DNA of 64,000 bases, from the NCBI GenBank assembly GCA_964420125.1, contig CAYQQQ010000014.1, positions 32,907 to 96,906 of the forward strand. Reading direction: 5' to 3'. This DNA is from CAYQQQ01 sp964420125 (GTDB taxonomy: Bacteria; Actinomycetota; Acidimicrobiia; Acidimicrobiales; Microtrichaceae). Within the stretch, counting starts at the first letter, position 1, and each line of letters begins with the position of its first letter. This document shows, one piece after another, positions 32,652-41,567 of this stretch. Made by a program: the position numbers and the translations under genes. Under the pieces are notes generated by a model. The model did no database searches, was not told the origin of the DNA, and saw nothing but the letters and a program-made list of their open reading frames with translations.

Positions 32652-35075
32652 TCAGGGACCGGGGGGCGCGCTGCGCCCGAACTGCCGCTCCGCCCGACGA
32701 TCGCGACCCGCCTTGCCCTCCTCGAGGCGGGCGAGGTGACGGCGAGCGCGGCGGCGCACCGGGTGGTCGGCGGAGAGGCTGACCGACGCCGCGTCGTCGG
32801 CCTGGCGCATCAGGGTGACCGCATCCGCTCGACGCCCGGCCAGGTAGAGGGCGTCCGCCCAGCCGATGTAGGTGGCGAGCGCCTCGTCCGAGCCGGGGCC
32901 GCTGCGGCGGGCGACGTCTGCTGCGAGCTGCGCGAACAGCTGCAGCGACTCGGCGTGCAGCCCGGCCGCGCCGAGGGTCTCCGCCAGCAGCGCTCGAGCG
33001 GCGACTGTGTCGGGATGGCCGGCTCCGTGGGTTCGCACCAGGGTGCGCACCAGGCAGTCGGCCTCTCGGATGGCGTCCCCACGACGCCGGACCCGCCGCA
33101 GCAGCAGCACGCCGTTCCAGCGGCCCTCCAGCACCGGCATGCCGTCGGAGCCGTGCACATCCAGCGCGAGCGCCATGAGGGGGCGCAACCGCTCCAGGGC
33201 GCGGGTGGCGTCCGCACGGCGGCGCGAGACGGCGGAGCGGGCGATCTCCAGGCGCATGGTGGTCGCCGCCATCGGCCCGTCCTCTCGACGGCAGACCTCC
33301 AGCAGCGAGTCCATCTCCGCGGCGAGCCGCTCGAGGCGGGCCGGGTCGCCGGTGCGCAGCGCCTGCACCAACCCCTCCACCTGCGCACCACGGTCGGTGG
33401 AGACCGCCGATATGGCGACCCGGCCCGGATCGGCGATCGGAGCGGGGACGACGCCGACCCCGGGGGATGCCGCGGCGGTGGGCACCCCTGCGGCCGGTGC
33501 TCCGGTGGCGGGGACGTCCTCGACGGCTGCGGGGAGCTCCCCGATGGCGGCAGGGACGTCCTCATCGGCGGCGGAGACCTCGGTTACGTCGGCAGGGACG
33601 TCCAGGCTCGAGGTGGTGGCGGCGGTGGGCAGGAACCCCTCGGCGCCCAGCGCCGCGCGGCGCTCCCCGACCGCCGCACGATCGTTGGGGACCCAGCGCT
33701 GCGCCATGTCGAGCGCCGAAGCCACCACCCAGCGGTGCAGCTCCAGGAGATCGTCGAGGGCCAGCACCGGACGGCGCCGATGCGCCACCACGGCCTGCAG
33801 CACCGGGTCGACCCACACCGCCAGCTGCTCGTCGAGCTCGGCCACCCAGGTCTGGGCGGGCCGGTCGCCGGCGATCTCCGCCAGCACCGCCTCTGCAGCC
33901 GACTGGGTGATGGAACCGATGCACAGCGCCAGCCAGTCGGCGCCGACGTCGGCCGCCATGCCGAGCGCCTCCTGCGCCTTGGGGGGCAGGCTTCGCCACA
34001 TCGGCTCCAGCTCGTCATGGGAGCCGCCGGGGAGCAGCTCGATCATCGTGCGGTCGATCGGGAGCCCCATCTCCCTGGCGTCGCGCACGCGGAGGTTGTC
34101 GAGGAGCACCTGCAGCTCCAACGGGCTGCGCCCGCAGCGCTCCAGCAACGCCGTCACGTCCCGGCCGTCGAGGTCGGCGGCGATCTGCTTCAGGAGCAGC
34201 TCGAGCGCCGGCGGGTCGAGCAGGTCCACCTCCACCAGCTCCACGTGCACCCCGGCCAGCGGATCGGCCATCACCTCCAGCGGGCCGCGGTCGATCGCCT
34301 GCGGCCACGCGGTGCCCACCATCAGCAGCGGCGCGCTGCCGAGCAGGTTGCGGAGCCAGGCGGTGGTCTCGGCATCCGCCAGGTGCAGGTCGTCGACCGC
34401 CACGACGGTCGGATGGCGGCGGGCCAGCTCCACGAACCGCCGATCCACCTCCTCCGGCGGCAGCTCGGCGAGCACGTCCGCGGTCTCGGCCACCGCCAGC
34501 TGTCCTCCATCCACCTGTCGACCGCCACCCGCCGCTTGGCCGCCGTCGCGCGGGTCACCGGCATCTGAGGTCGGGTCGCCGCCGAACGAGGCGTGGCCGA
34601 CGGACATCGCAGCGGCTCGTGCGTGGGTCGCCAGCAGGTGTCGCAGGCGCGCCCGTGTCACCCCGAGCACGTCGGACGCGCCGGTGGCGTCGGGCCCGCA
34701 CTCCAGACCGAGCCACAGCCACGGCGGGCCGGGCCGCTCGTGCCCGGTGGCCGACCGGTCTGCAACCCGATCGCCGCCGAGGTGAGTCGGACGGTCCCCA
34801 TCGGGACGGCCGTCGGGAGCCCCGTCGGGGTGCGGGTGCACCCATCGTCGTGACTCCAACCACGGAGCACCGTCGACGCGGATCGGATCCCAGTGGGCTG
34901 CGCCGGCGCTGAAGTCCACGAGGTCCTGGTGGAACCGCTGCACGATCGTGGTCTTGCCCACCCCGGAGCGCCCCACCAGCACCACGAGGGTGGCGCCGCA
35001 GGTGCCGTCGGCCACAGCCTCCGCCGTGGCCGACAACCGCCCGATCAGTTCACCATCGATCCCACCGACGATCAC
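32652..35075 (-). CDS. Large P-loop ATPase with helical-repeat tail (STAND-like)
   Basis: An 807-residue cytoplasmic protein. Walker A is VGRSGVGKTT (about 34-43) and Walker B is VVAVDDLHLAD (~220), followed by a sensor-like LLMVGTAWPQ. A Ser/Ala/Pro-rich linker separates the ATPase from a C-terminal helical region (~560-790) with TPR-like repeats (for example TYIGWADALYLAGRRADAV). This is the layout of STAND/AAA_16 signalling ATPases, often with a DNA-binding domain, but no helix-turn-helix is evident. The start is a GTG at 35075; TAGACT at 35118-35123 could be its -10. It is a single gene, and the partner and signal are unknown. Confidence 0.7.
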   Translation of the reverse strand: MIVGGIDGELIGRLSATAEAVADGTCGATLVVLVGRSGVGKTTIVQRFHQDLVDFSAGAAHWDPIRVDGAPWLESRRWVHPHPDGAPDGRPDGDRPTHLGGDRVADRSATGHERPGPPWLWLGLECGPDATGASDVLGVTRARLRHLLATHARAAAMSVGHASFGGDPTSDAGDPRDGGQAAGGGRQVDGGQLAVAETADVLAELPPEEVDRRFVELARRHPTVVAVDDLHLADAETTAWLRNLLGSAPLLMVGTAWPQAIDRGPLEVMADPLAGVHVELVEVDLLDPPALELLLKQIAADLDGRDVTALLERCGRSPLELQVLLDNLRVRDAREMGLPIDRTMIELLPGGSHDELEPMWRSLPPKAQEALGMAADVGADWLALCIGSITQSAAEAVLAEIAGDRPAQTWVAELDEQLAVWVDPVLQAVVAHRRRPVLALDDLLELHRWVVASALDMAQRWVPNDRAAVGERRAALGAEGFLPTAATTSSLDVPADVTEVSAADEDVPAAIGELPAAVEDVPATGAPAAGVPTAAASPGVGVVPAPIADPGRVAISAVSTDRGAQVEGLVQALRTGDPARLERLAAEMDSLLEVCRREDGPMAATTMRLEIARSAVSRRRADATRALERLRPLMALALDVHGSDGMPVLEGRWNGVLLLRRVRRRGDAIREADCLVRTLVRTHGAGHPDTVAARALLAETLGAAGLHAESLQLFAQLAADVARRSGPGSDEALATYIGWADALYLAGRRADAVTLMRQADDAASVSLSADHPVRRRARRHLARLEEGKAGRDRRAERQFGRSAPPGP

Positions 35076-35196
35076 AGCTGCTCCGCCGCTTCCTCCGCCC
35101 GCTGATGTTCGCCGGGGAGTCTAGGAGGACGCCACCGTCTCCGCCGCCCCCGAGATCAGGGCGACGGCGTTCCCTCTCGCTCGGGCGCTCGGGGAC

Positions 35197-36648
35197 CTAC
35201 GCAGGCAGCTGGATCGACTTCGTCTCGAGGAACTCCTCGAGACCCCAGCGACCCCGCTCCCGGGTGTTGCCCGACTGCTTGTAGCCGCCGAAGGGGGCGA
35301 TCGGGTTGAACGCCGCGCCGTTCACGTCGACCTGGCCGGTGCGGATGCGGCGGGCGACCGACACCGCACGTTCGCGGTCGCCGGACTGCACCGCGCCGGC
35401 GAGGCCGTAGGGGGTGTCGTTGGCGATGCGCACGGCGTCGTCGTCGTCGGCGTAGGTGATGATCGACAGCACCGGGCCGAAGATCTCCTCCTTGGCGATG
35501 GTCATGTCCGGGGTGACGTCGGCGAAGATCGTCGGCTTCACGTAGAAGCCCTTCTCGAACTCCTCGGGCTGCTCCGGGCCGCCCATGAGCAGCGTGGCGC
35601 CCTCGTCGATGCCCTTCTGGATGAACGAGCGCACCCGCTCCTGGTGCACCTTGGACGAGAGCGGGCCGAGGGCGTGGAACATGTCGGGGTCGTCGGCCTT
35701 GGGGTCGACCAGACGGACCTGGGACGCCTCGGCCACCACGGCGTCGATGTACTCCTGCTTGCGGGACTCCGGCACCAGCAGACGGGTGAGCGCCACGCAG
35801 GTCTGGCCGGAGTTCAGGAAGCACCCGAAGACCGCGCCGAGGCCGATGGCAGCCGGGTCGGTGTCGTCGAGCACGATGTTGGCGGACTTGCCGCCGAGCT
35901 CGAGGGCCACCCGCTTGACGGTGGCCGCCGCGCCGCGCTGCACCTCGGCACCCGCCCGGCCGGAACCGGTGAAGCTCATCATGTCGATGTCGGGATGGGC
36001 GCTCATGGCGGCACCCACCTCGGTGCCGGTGCCGGGCACGAGGTTGAACACCCCGGCGGGGAGGCCGGCCTCGTCGATCGCCTCGGCGAGCAGGTAGGCG
36101 TTGAGGGGGGTCACCTCGGAGGGCTTCAGCACCACGGTGCACCCGGCGGCCAGGGCGGGGACCACCTTGCAGATGATCAGGTACAGCGGGTAGTTCCACG
36201 GGGTGATGGCCCCGACCACGCCGATCGGCTCACGCACCACCAGCGACGAGCCGCCGAGGGGGTTGGGGACCTCCTCCTCGAACTGGTAGCTCTCGAGGAT
36301 CCCGGCGAAGCTCTCCCACTCGCCGATGGCCAGGCCGGCCTGCACCATGTTGGCGAACATCTTGGGGGAGCCGACCTCGGCGGTGATGGTGTCGGCGATC
36401 TCGCCCATGCGGGAGGCGAGAGCGCCGCCGATGTCGCGCAGGTACTTGGCGCGGATGTCGACGGGGGTCTGGCTCCAGGACTCGAAGGCGCCACGGGCGG
36501 CGGCCACGGCGGCGTCGACGTCGGCGGCGGTGCCCTGAGGAACCCTGCCGATGACCTCCTCGGTGGCGGAGTCGATCACCTCGTGGACCTCGGTGCCGGT
36601 GGACGGCACCCACTGACCGCCGATGTACAACTTCTCGTAGACCTTCAC
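35197..36648 (-). CDS. Aldehyde dehydrogenase
   Basis: A 483-residue NAD(P)-dependent aldehyde dehydrogenase that oxidises an aldehyde to its acid. Key residues are visible: ITPWNYPL with the oxyanion Asn, KPSEVTPL for cofactor binding, FTGSGRAG, the general base Glu in LELGGKS, the nucleophile Cys in NSGQTCVALTR and EEIFGPVLSI near the C-terminus. Length is normal. GTG at 36648 follows an AGGGGGG ribosome site, with TACGAT at 36703-36708 as a likely -10. It has no close operon partner, so the substrate cannot be fixed. Confidence 0.93.
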   Translation of the reverse strand: MKVYEKLYIGGQWVPSTGTEVHEVIDSATEEVIGRVPQGTAADVDAAVAAARGAFESWSQTPVDIRAKYLRDIGGALASRMGEIADTITAEVGSPKMFANMVQAGLAIGEWESFAGILESYQFEEEVPNPLGGSSLVVREPIGVVGAITPWNYPLYLIICKVVPALAAGCTVVLKPSEVTPLNAYLLAEAIDEAGLPAGVFNLVPGTGTEVGAAMSAHPDIDMMSFTGSGRAGAEVQRGAAATVKRVALELGGKSANIVLDDTDPAAIGLGAVFGCFLNSGQTCVALTRLLVPESRKQEYIDAVVAEASQVRLVDPKADDPDMFHALGPLSSKVHQERVRSFIQKGIDEGATLLMGGPEQPEEFEKGFYVKPTIFADVTPDMTIAKEEIFGPVLSIITYADDDDAVRIANDTPYGLAGAVQSGDRERAVSVARRIRTGQVDVNGAAFNPIAPFGGYKQSGNTRERGRWGLEEFLETKSIQLPA

Positions 36649-36769
36649 AGCGCCCCCCTGGGACTGGTGGTGGGCGGGACGCTCCCGCTCGGCTGGCCCA
36701 CGATCGTACCGGCCCCTCCCGATCCGCGCCCACCGCCCCCACCCGTCCCCCACCGGCCCGCCCGCCCCG

Positions 36770-36816
36770 TTCTGTTCACCCCACGTCGCGCTGGGCGCGA
36801 TCTGCAGTCAACAGAA
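36770..36816. repeat. 47-bp TTCTGTT palindrome (copy B)
   Basis: It begins TTCTGTTCACCCCACG and ends CTGCAGTCAACAGAA. It shares the GTCGCGCTGGGCGCGAT core with copy A, but the right arm is mutated. The stop codon of the minus-strand DUF559-type gene (36808-36810) lies inside it. Confidence 0.85.
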
Positions 36817-37872
36817 CGGGGAAGGGAGGGCGGCTCGGACCCGCCTCACCACCAGGTCAGGGCTGTTCCACAGCTCCGTGTCCAGGATCTCGACCACTCG
36901 GAACCCGTCCTGGTGGAGCGACGCCACACGCTTCGCATCCGCGACCCGATCGGTGAGCGCTGAGTGGTGCAACGCGCTCTGGATCTCGACCACCACCGGG
37001 AGCCGAGCGTGAAGGAAGTCCACCCGGCCCGTCCACCCCTCGTCACCGAGGTCGACCTGTCGGCGGAACGGGATCCCCTCTCTTGCCATGAGCTGCGCGA
37101 AGCGGGACTCGAGCCCGCTGGCCGGCGGGACGTAGACGTCCCCTCGGGCCTCCCAGTAGCGACGGAGTCCGGCCACACCGTTGCGGCCCCGAGCGGCGAG
37201 CTCGCCCAGTGCCAGGCCCAGGGAACGCCCGCTGAACAGCCGGCGGGACCAGAGCGCATCGGCGATGCGTTCCGCCCGGGCATCGGGCATCGTGGCGAAG
37301 AGCTGGAGGACGGTCAGCTCCGGCCGCGCCACGGGGACGCCGTGGAGCGTCGTCACCCAGCGCCGGTCGACGGCCCGGACACGGTGGACTCGTGCCAGCG
37401 CGCTGCGGCGGCTGGACGGCCGGTCGGTGGTCACCTGCGGTGGCAGCAGCCGGCATCCCAGGTGACCCCAGAAGGCCGCTGCCGACTCGTGGGACAAGAA
37501 CGCTCCGTCGCCCGAGTCCAGAACGGCGGCCGTCACCTCCTGGGCGTCGCCCTTCGGGCTGCCGACCCGCCGGAGGACCATCGTGGTGATGCGATCCCAA
37601 CCGTGGTGGGTCGAGAGTCGGTGGATCTGGCTCGAAGAGAGCCCCAAGTCGGGAAGCTGGTAGAGCGCCACCACGCCCGACTGCTGCTCGGCCAGCCCAT
37701 GGAGACGCCCCTGGACGACCGGGCCGAGGTCGCCGGGCCCGACGCTGTCGGTATCGGGCGGGGCGGGGGGCGGCGGGCCGGGCGCCGTCGGGCCAGGTGA
37801 CGGTGGGGTGGGCGGTTGCGGTGCAGGTGGTGGTGGGGCGGGGTCGAACGGGGGCGGGCAGCTGTCGTGCAC
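36808..37872 (-). CDS. AbiEi/DUF559-type protein with nuclease-like C-terminus
   Basis: A 354-residue protein. A Pro-rich N-terminal ~45 residues are followed by a winged-helix-like AbiEi N-terminal region (GLSSSQIHRLSTHHGWDRITTMVLRRVG) and a middle domain. The last ~100 residues resemble the Vsr/PD-(D/E)XK-like DUF559 fold: GRVDFLHARLPVVVEIQSALHH, with the Asp and Glu of the active site, then a D..R helix. It may be part of an abortive-infection or toxin-antitoxin type defence, but no partner gene is adjacent. The start is a GTG at 37872. The final four codons and stop lie in palindrome B. Confidence 0.65.
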   Translation of the reverse strand: MHDSCPPPFDPAPPPPAPQPPTPPSPGPTAPGPPPPAPPDTDSVGPGDLGPVVQGRLHGLAEQQSGVVALYQLPDLGLSSSQIHRLSTHHGWDRITTMVLRRVGSPKGDAQEVTAAVLDSGDGAFLSHESAAAFWGHLGCRLLPPQVTTDRPSSRRSALARVHRVRAVDRRWVTTLHGVPVARPELTVLQLFATMPDARAERIADALWSRRLFSGRSLGLALGELAARGRNGVAGLRRYWEARGDVYVPPASGLESRFAQLMAREGIPFRRQVDLGDEGWTGRVDFLHARLPVVVEIQSALHHSALTDRVADAKRVASLHQDGFRVVEILDTELWNSPDLVVRRVRAALPSPFC

Positions 37873-37939
37873 CCGGCGATCGTGCTGCTACCGGACCTCG
37901 ACGGCAACGGGTCGCGCGACCCGGTCCCCCTCCCCTTCG

Positions 37940-37986
37940 TTCTGTTCACTCCTCGTCGCGCTGAGCGCGATGTGGGGTGAACAGAA
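37940..37986. repeat. 47-bp TTCTGTT palindrome (copy C)
   Basis: It begins TTCTGTTCACTCCTCG and ends GTGGGGTGAACAGAA, with a TCGCGC/GCGCGA core and a TGA loop. It lies 16 bases after the stop of icd. Confidence 0.88.
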
Positions 37987-38002
37987 CAGGTCAGGAGGTG
38001 GG

Positions 38003-39226
38003 TCAGGCGGCGGACATGGCGGCCTGGAGGCCGTCGTCGAGCGCGGCGAGGAACTCCTGGGTGGTGAGCCAGCCCTGGTCGGGGCCGATCAGCAGGGCGA
38101 GGTCCTTGGTCATCTTCCCGGCCTCGACCGTCTCGATGCACACCCGCTCCAGCGTCTCGGCGAAACCCACCACCGAGGGGGTGCCGTCCAGCTTGCCCCG
38201 GTGCTTCAGCCCCCCGGTCCAGGCGAAGATCGAGGCGATCGGGTTGGTGGAGGTCGGGTTGCCCTTCTGGTGCTCCCGGTAGTGGCGGGTGACCGTGCCG
38301 TGGGCGGCCTCGGCCTCCACGGTGGAGCCGTCGGGAGTCATCAGCACGGAGGTCATCAGGCCGAGGGAGCCGAAGCCCTGGGCGACCGTGTCGGACTGCA
38401 CGTCGCCGTCGTAGTTCTTGCACGCCCACACGTAGCCGCCCTCCCACTTCATGGCGGCGGCCACCATGTCGTCGATGAGGCGGTGCTCGTAGGTGATCCC
38501 CGCGGCGGCGAACTCGGCGGCGAACTCGGCTTCGAAGACCTCGGCGAAGAGGTCCTTGAACTGGCCGTCGTAGGCCTTGAGGATCGTGTTCTTGGTGGAC
38601 AGGTAGACCGGGTAGTTGCGGGCGAGGCCGTAGCGGAACGAGGCCCGGGCGAAGTCGCGGATGGAGTCGTTGAAGTTGTACATGCCCATGGCGACACCGC
38701 CGCCGGAGGGCATGTCGATCACCTCGAGCTCGAGGGGTTCGGAGCCATCGGCGGGGGTGTAGGCGATGGTGACCTTGCCGGCGCCGGGGACCTTGAAGTC
38801 GGTGGCGCGGTACTGGTCGCCGAAGGCGTGACGGCCGATGACGATGGGCTTGGTCCACCCGGGCACGAGGCGGGGGATGTTGGAGATGATGATCGGCTCG
38901 CGGAACACGACGCCGCCGAGGATGTTGCGGATGGTGCCGTTGGGCGAGCGCCACATCTGCTTGAGGCCGAACTCCTCCACCCGGGCCTCGTCGGGGGTGA
39001 TGGTGGCGCACTTCACGCCCACGCCGTACTGCTTGATGGCGTTGGCGGAGTCGACGGTGACCTGGTCGTCGGTGGCGTCGCGGTGCTCGATGCCCAGGTC
39101 GTAGTACTTCAGGTCGACGTCGAGGTAGGGCAGGATCAGCTGGGCCTTGATGAAGTCCCAGATGATGCGGGTCATCTCGTCGCCGTCGAGCTCGACGACG
39201 GGGTTCTCGACCTTGATCTTGGCCAT
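38003..39226 (-). CDS. icd: NADP-dependent isocitrate dehydrogenase, eukaryotic-like type
   Basis: A 407-residue dimeric isocitrate dehydrogenase of the subfamily shared with mitochondria. It begins MAKIKVENPVVELDGDEMTRIIW and has the substrate loop SPNGTIRNILGG, RHAFGDQY, the catalytic Tyr/Lys blocks (AMGMYNFNDSI, STKNTILKAYDG), the metal-binding DDMVAAAMKW and KNYDGDVQSD, and AAHGTVTRH for NADP. It makes 2-oxoglutarate and NADPH in the TCA cycle. GAGGAG precedes the ATG at 39226. An upstream TATTGT (39303-39308 on this strand) is a possible -10. Confidence 0.96.
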   Translation of the reverse strand: MAKIKVENPVVELDGDEMTRIIWDFIKAQLILPYLDVDLKYYDLGIEHRDATDDQVTVDSANAIKQYGVGVKCATITPDEARVEEFGLKQMWRSPNGTIRNILGGVVFREPIIISNIPRLVPGWTKPIVIGRHAFGDQYRATDFKVPGAGKVTIAYTPADGSEPLELEVIDMPSGGGVAMGMYNFNDSIRDFARASFRYGLARNYPVYLSTKNTILKAYDGQFKDLFAEVFEAEFAAEFAAAGITYEHRLIDDMVAAAMKWEGGYVWACKNYDGDVQSDTVAQGFGSLGLMTSVLMTPDGSTVEAEAAHGTVTRHYREHQKGNPTSTNPIASIFAWTGGLKHRGKLDGTPSVVGFAETLERVCIETVEAGKMTKDLALLIGPDQGWLTTQEFLAALDDGLQAAMSAA

Positions 39227-39398
39227 GGGGACTCCTCGCGGGGACGTGGTGGTGGAGGTGGGCGGGCAGGTTGCCGGCACCCGTTGGGTTGCGGACAGGC
39301 CGACAATACAGGTTCAAGACAAGTGGCGCAGCCCCGGCTCCGGACCCGCATGGTCCGAGCCGCCTCGATCGGGCCGGCGTTCAGCCGGGTCCCACGCC

Positions 39399-39445
39399 TT
39401 CTGTTCACCCAGGATCGCGCCCAGCGCGATCTGCGGTGAACAGAA
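39399..39445. repeat. 47-bp TTCTGTT palindrome (copy D, reversed)
   Basis: Read on the minus strand it gives the same GATCGCGCTGGGCGCGAT core as the others, so this copy is inverted relative to A. It lies 53 bases after the stop of the GH43-like gene. Confidence 0.85.
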
Positions 39446-39498
39446 CCAGTCAGGTCAGGCCGGCGAGTTCGGCCTGGGCCGGGGCCGCGACGGCAGCG

Positions 39499-40695
39499 CT
39501 ACGACTCGTCGGTGACCAGCTGGGGGTGGCCCGACTCGTCGAAGGCGATCTCCTCCAGGAAGAGCCGCCGGGTGCCCCCGTCCGCGTAGCCGACCTCCCC
39601 GGGAAGCCAGGCGTGGAAGGCCATCCACATGCGCCCGGCACGGTCGGTGAAGAGCTCCTGGCCGCCGGGGCCCTGGTACTCCTCACCCGACACCACGAAC
39701 GGCTCCGGGTCCTTGGTGCACGGACCCAGCGGGGTCTCGCAGATGGCGTGGCCGATGGCGTAGTCGGCGGTGTTCCACTCGTTGGCCGACCAGAACAGGT
39801 GCAGCGTGTCGTCGAGGTCGACCATGGAGGGCCCCTCCACCACGTCGCCCTCCCAGGGCAGGTCGTTGGTGACCAGCTGCACCGGGCCGTCGACCAGAGA
39901 GGTCCCGTCGGCGCCGAGCTGCTGGACGTAGATGTGGGTGGGCTGATCGCAGCAGTTCCCGTCGGACTTCCACAGCAGGTACGGGGTGTCGCCCACCACC
40001 ACGGGGCTGGCGTCGATCGAGCCGCCCTGGCCGAGCTGGCAGATGAAGGGGGCGTCGCGGTCGTCGACGAACGGGCCGACGGGGTTGTCGGCCACCGCCA
40101 CCCCGATGCACTGGCGGCCGGACGCCGGCTGGAGGCTCGTGTAGTAGAGCACGAAGCGGTCCTCGGCCACCTCGAGCACCCCGGGGGCCCACACGAAGCC
40201 CTCCTCGGACCAGCTGCCGACCTCGGGCAGGGCGTCGCCGAGCTGGATCTCGCCGCGGGCCCCACCCCGGGAGACCGGCACGTTGGCGTCGCGGGTGTTG
40301 GACGTGTAGCCGATGGGGATGACGGTCGTGTCGAGCACGAACGGATCGGCGAAGTCGCCGTCGGAGAGGGGGACGCCGCCGTCGGGGCCGAGACGGCCCA
40401 CGATGCGGGCCCCTGCGCCCTCCTCCACCCCGGGGGTGTCGGTGCCGTCGGTGGGGGGTCGGGATGCCTCGCCGTCACCCTCCTCGCCGGAGTCGTCGCC
40501 GGAGTCGTCGGAGTCGCTCTTGACGGTGGTGGCCGTCTCCTCGCCGAGCTCGTCGGGGGTGTCGTCGCCGCATGCCGGCAGCGCGGCCGCCGCAGCAGTC
40601 AGGACGACGAAGAGGACAGCGACGCGGGTGCCCCGGACCCGCCGAGGATGACCGGCTCGCGACGCGGAGGTGCGTGAGCGCCCTGGGAGCCACAT
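39499..40695 (-). CDS. GH43-like lipoprotein (five-bladed beta-propeller glycosidase)
   Basis: A 398-residue exported protein. A long basic N-region and a helix end at the lipobox LPAC, followed by an acidic Ser/Asp/Gly linker (~40-85). The catalytic propeller has the family 43 features: FADPFVL with the base Asp, SIDASPVV with the pKa-setting Asp, and VEGPSMV with the acid Glu; WAPGVLEV and YYTSLQPASGRQCIGVA are also typical. It should cleave arabinan, xylan or a related surface polysaccharide outside the membrane. The ATG at 40695 gives a long signal; a later GTG near VRGTRVAVL would also work. Confidence 0.8.
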   Translation of the reverse strand: MWLPGRSRTSASRAGHPRRVRGTRVAVLFVVLTAAAAALPACGDDTPDELGEETATTVKSDSDDSGDDSGEEGDGEASRPPTDGTDTPGVEEGAGARIVGRLGPDGGVPLSDGDFADPFVLDTTVIPIGYTSNTRDANVPVSRGGARGEIQLGDALPEVGSWSEEGFVWAPGVLEVAEDRFVLYYTSLQPASGRQCIGVAVADNPVGPFVDDRDAPFICQLGQGGSIDASPVVVGDTPYLLWKSDGNCCDQPTHIYVQQLGADGTSLVDGPVQLVTNDLPWEGDVVEGPSMVDLDDTLHLFWSANEWNTADYAIGHAICETPLGPCTKDPEPFVVSGEEYQGPGGQELFTDRAGRMWMAFHAWLPGEVGYADGGTRRLFLEEIAFDESGHPQLVTDES

Positions 40696-40752
40696 GGAGC
40701 CAGTGTGCCGTGGGGCGGCCGACAACCGGTCAGTCCCCACCGCTACCGCAGC

Positions 40753-40799
40753 TTCTGTTCACCTCAGGTCGCGCTGAGCGCGATGTGGGGTGAACAGAA
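40753..40799. repeat. 47-bp TTCTGTT palindrome (copy E)
   Basis: It begins TTCTGTTCACCTCAGG and ends GTGGGGTGAACAGAA. Unlike the other copies it sits between divergent genes (GH43-like and vapB), just upstream of the vapB operators. Confidence 0.88.
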
Positions 40800-40823
40800 C
40801 GGAAACGGGGTACGGGTGCGGAT

Positions 40824-40855
40824 CATCTGATGCGGCTCCTGCTAACATCTGATGC
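40824..40855 (+). promoter_or_regulatory. vapB promoter and twin operator repeats
   Basis: CATCTGATGC occurs at 40824-40833 and 40846-40855, 22 bp apart, so on the same face of the helix. TAACAT (40843-40848) is a -10 box 7 nt before the ATG at 40856. The repeats flank and overlap the promoter, as expected for autorepression by VapBC. Confidence 0.7.
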
Positions 40856-41095
40856 ATGGCGAGAACGACACTGGACATCGACGACGGAGTGCTGCGCGAG
40901 CTGAAGGCCAGGCGCGAGCGCGAACAGCGGCCGCTGGGAGCGATCGCGTCGGAGCTGCTGGCAAGAGCGCTGCACGAGACCACCGGGAGTGCGCATTCGC
41001 TCGAGTGGGTCTCACGTCCGATGGACGGGTTGGTCGACTTGGAGGACCGCGACGCTGTCTGGGCAGCGCTCGACGGGGATCAACGGGAGCCATGA
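40856..41095 (+). CDS. vapB: VapB-type antitoxin, ribbon-helix-helix
   Basis: A 79-residue antitoxin. The start MARTTLDIDDGVLRELKARREREQ is a ribbon-helix-helix DNA-binding domain, and the C-terminal half (EWVSRPMDGLVDLEDRDAVWAAL) is the toxin-binding tail. The gene overlaps the toxin by 4 bases (ATGA), and twin operator repeats lie at its promoter. Predicted to repress its own operon as a VapBC complex and to block the PIN nuclease. Confidence 0.85.
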   Translation: MARTTLDIDDGVLRELKARREREQRPLGAIASELLARALHETTGSAHSLEWVSRPMDGLVDLEDRDAVWAALDGDQREP

Positions 41096-41556
41096 GCCAG
41101 ACCGTGGACACCAACGTCCTGCTCTACGCCTCGAACTCCGAGGCGCCGGAGCACGGTCGTGCGACCGCGCTGTTGGATCACCTCGCCACCGGCCCAGAGC
41201 TCGTGGTGCTGCTCTGGCCCGTGCTCAACAGCTACCTGAGGATGGCAACCCATCCGTCGATCTTCGCCAACCCGTTGGACCATGCGACCGCGGTGGCCAA
41301 CGTCGAGTCGCTGATCGGGTTCCCCCACATCCGGACTGTGGCGGAGGGCGACCAGTACTGGCGGAGCTACCGCAGCGTCACAGATGACGTTCCGGTGCGT
41401 GGAAACGGTGTTCCCGACGCGCAGCTCGTCGCGCTGATGGTCGAGCACGGTGTCGGGTCGATCTGGAGCCGTGACAGGGACTTCCGCAAGTACACCCCCA
41501 TCGTGGTGCGAGACCCGTTCGAGCGGCGGTTCGCCGACGGCTTCGGCGCAGCCTGA
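41092..41556 (+). CDS. vapC: VapC-type PIN-domain toxin
   Basis: A 154-residue PIN-domain ribonuclease. The acidic active site is visible: VDTNVLLYA (first Asp), a middle Glu/Asp region, GVPDAQLVALM (later Asp) and IWSRDRDFRKY (final Asp). Such toxins cut tRNA or rRNA when freed from VapB. GGGAG at 41085-41089 precedes the ATG at 41092, which overlaps the antitoxin stop. No mobile element is next to the pair. Confidence 0.87.
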   Translation: MSQTVDTNVLLYASNSEAPEHGRATALLDHLATGPELVVLLWPVLNSYLRMATHPSIFANPLDHATAVANVESLIGFPHIRTVAEGDQYWRSYRSVTDDVPVRGNGVPDAQLVALMVEHGVGSIWSRDRDFRKYTPIVVRDPFERRFADGFGAA

Positions 41557-41567
41557 GCGGATGGTGC

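Noticed and set aside
30669..34568. 1299-codon plus-strand open frame
   Set aside because: It is antisense to the ABC exporter and ATPase genes, and its His/Arg/Gly-rich translation has no domain.
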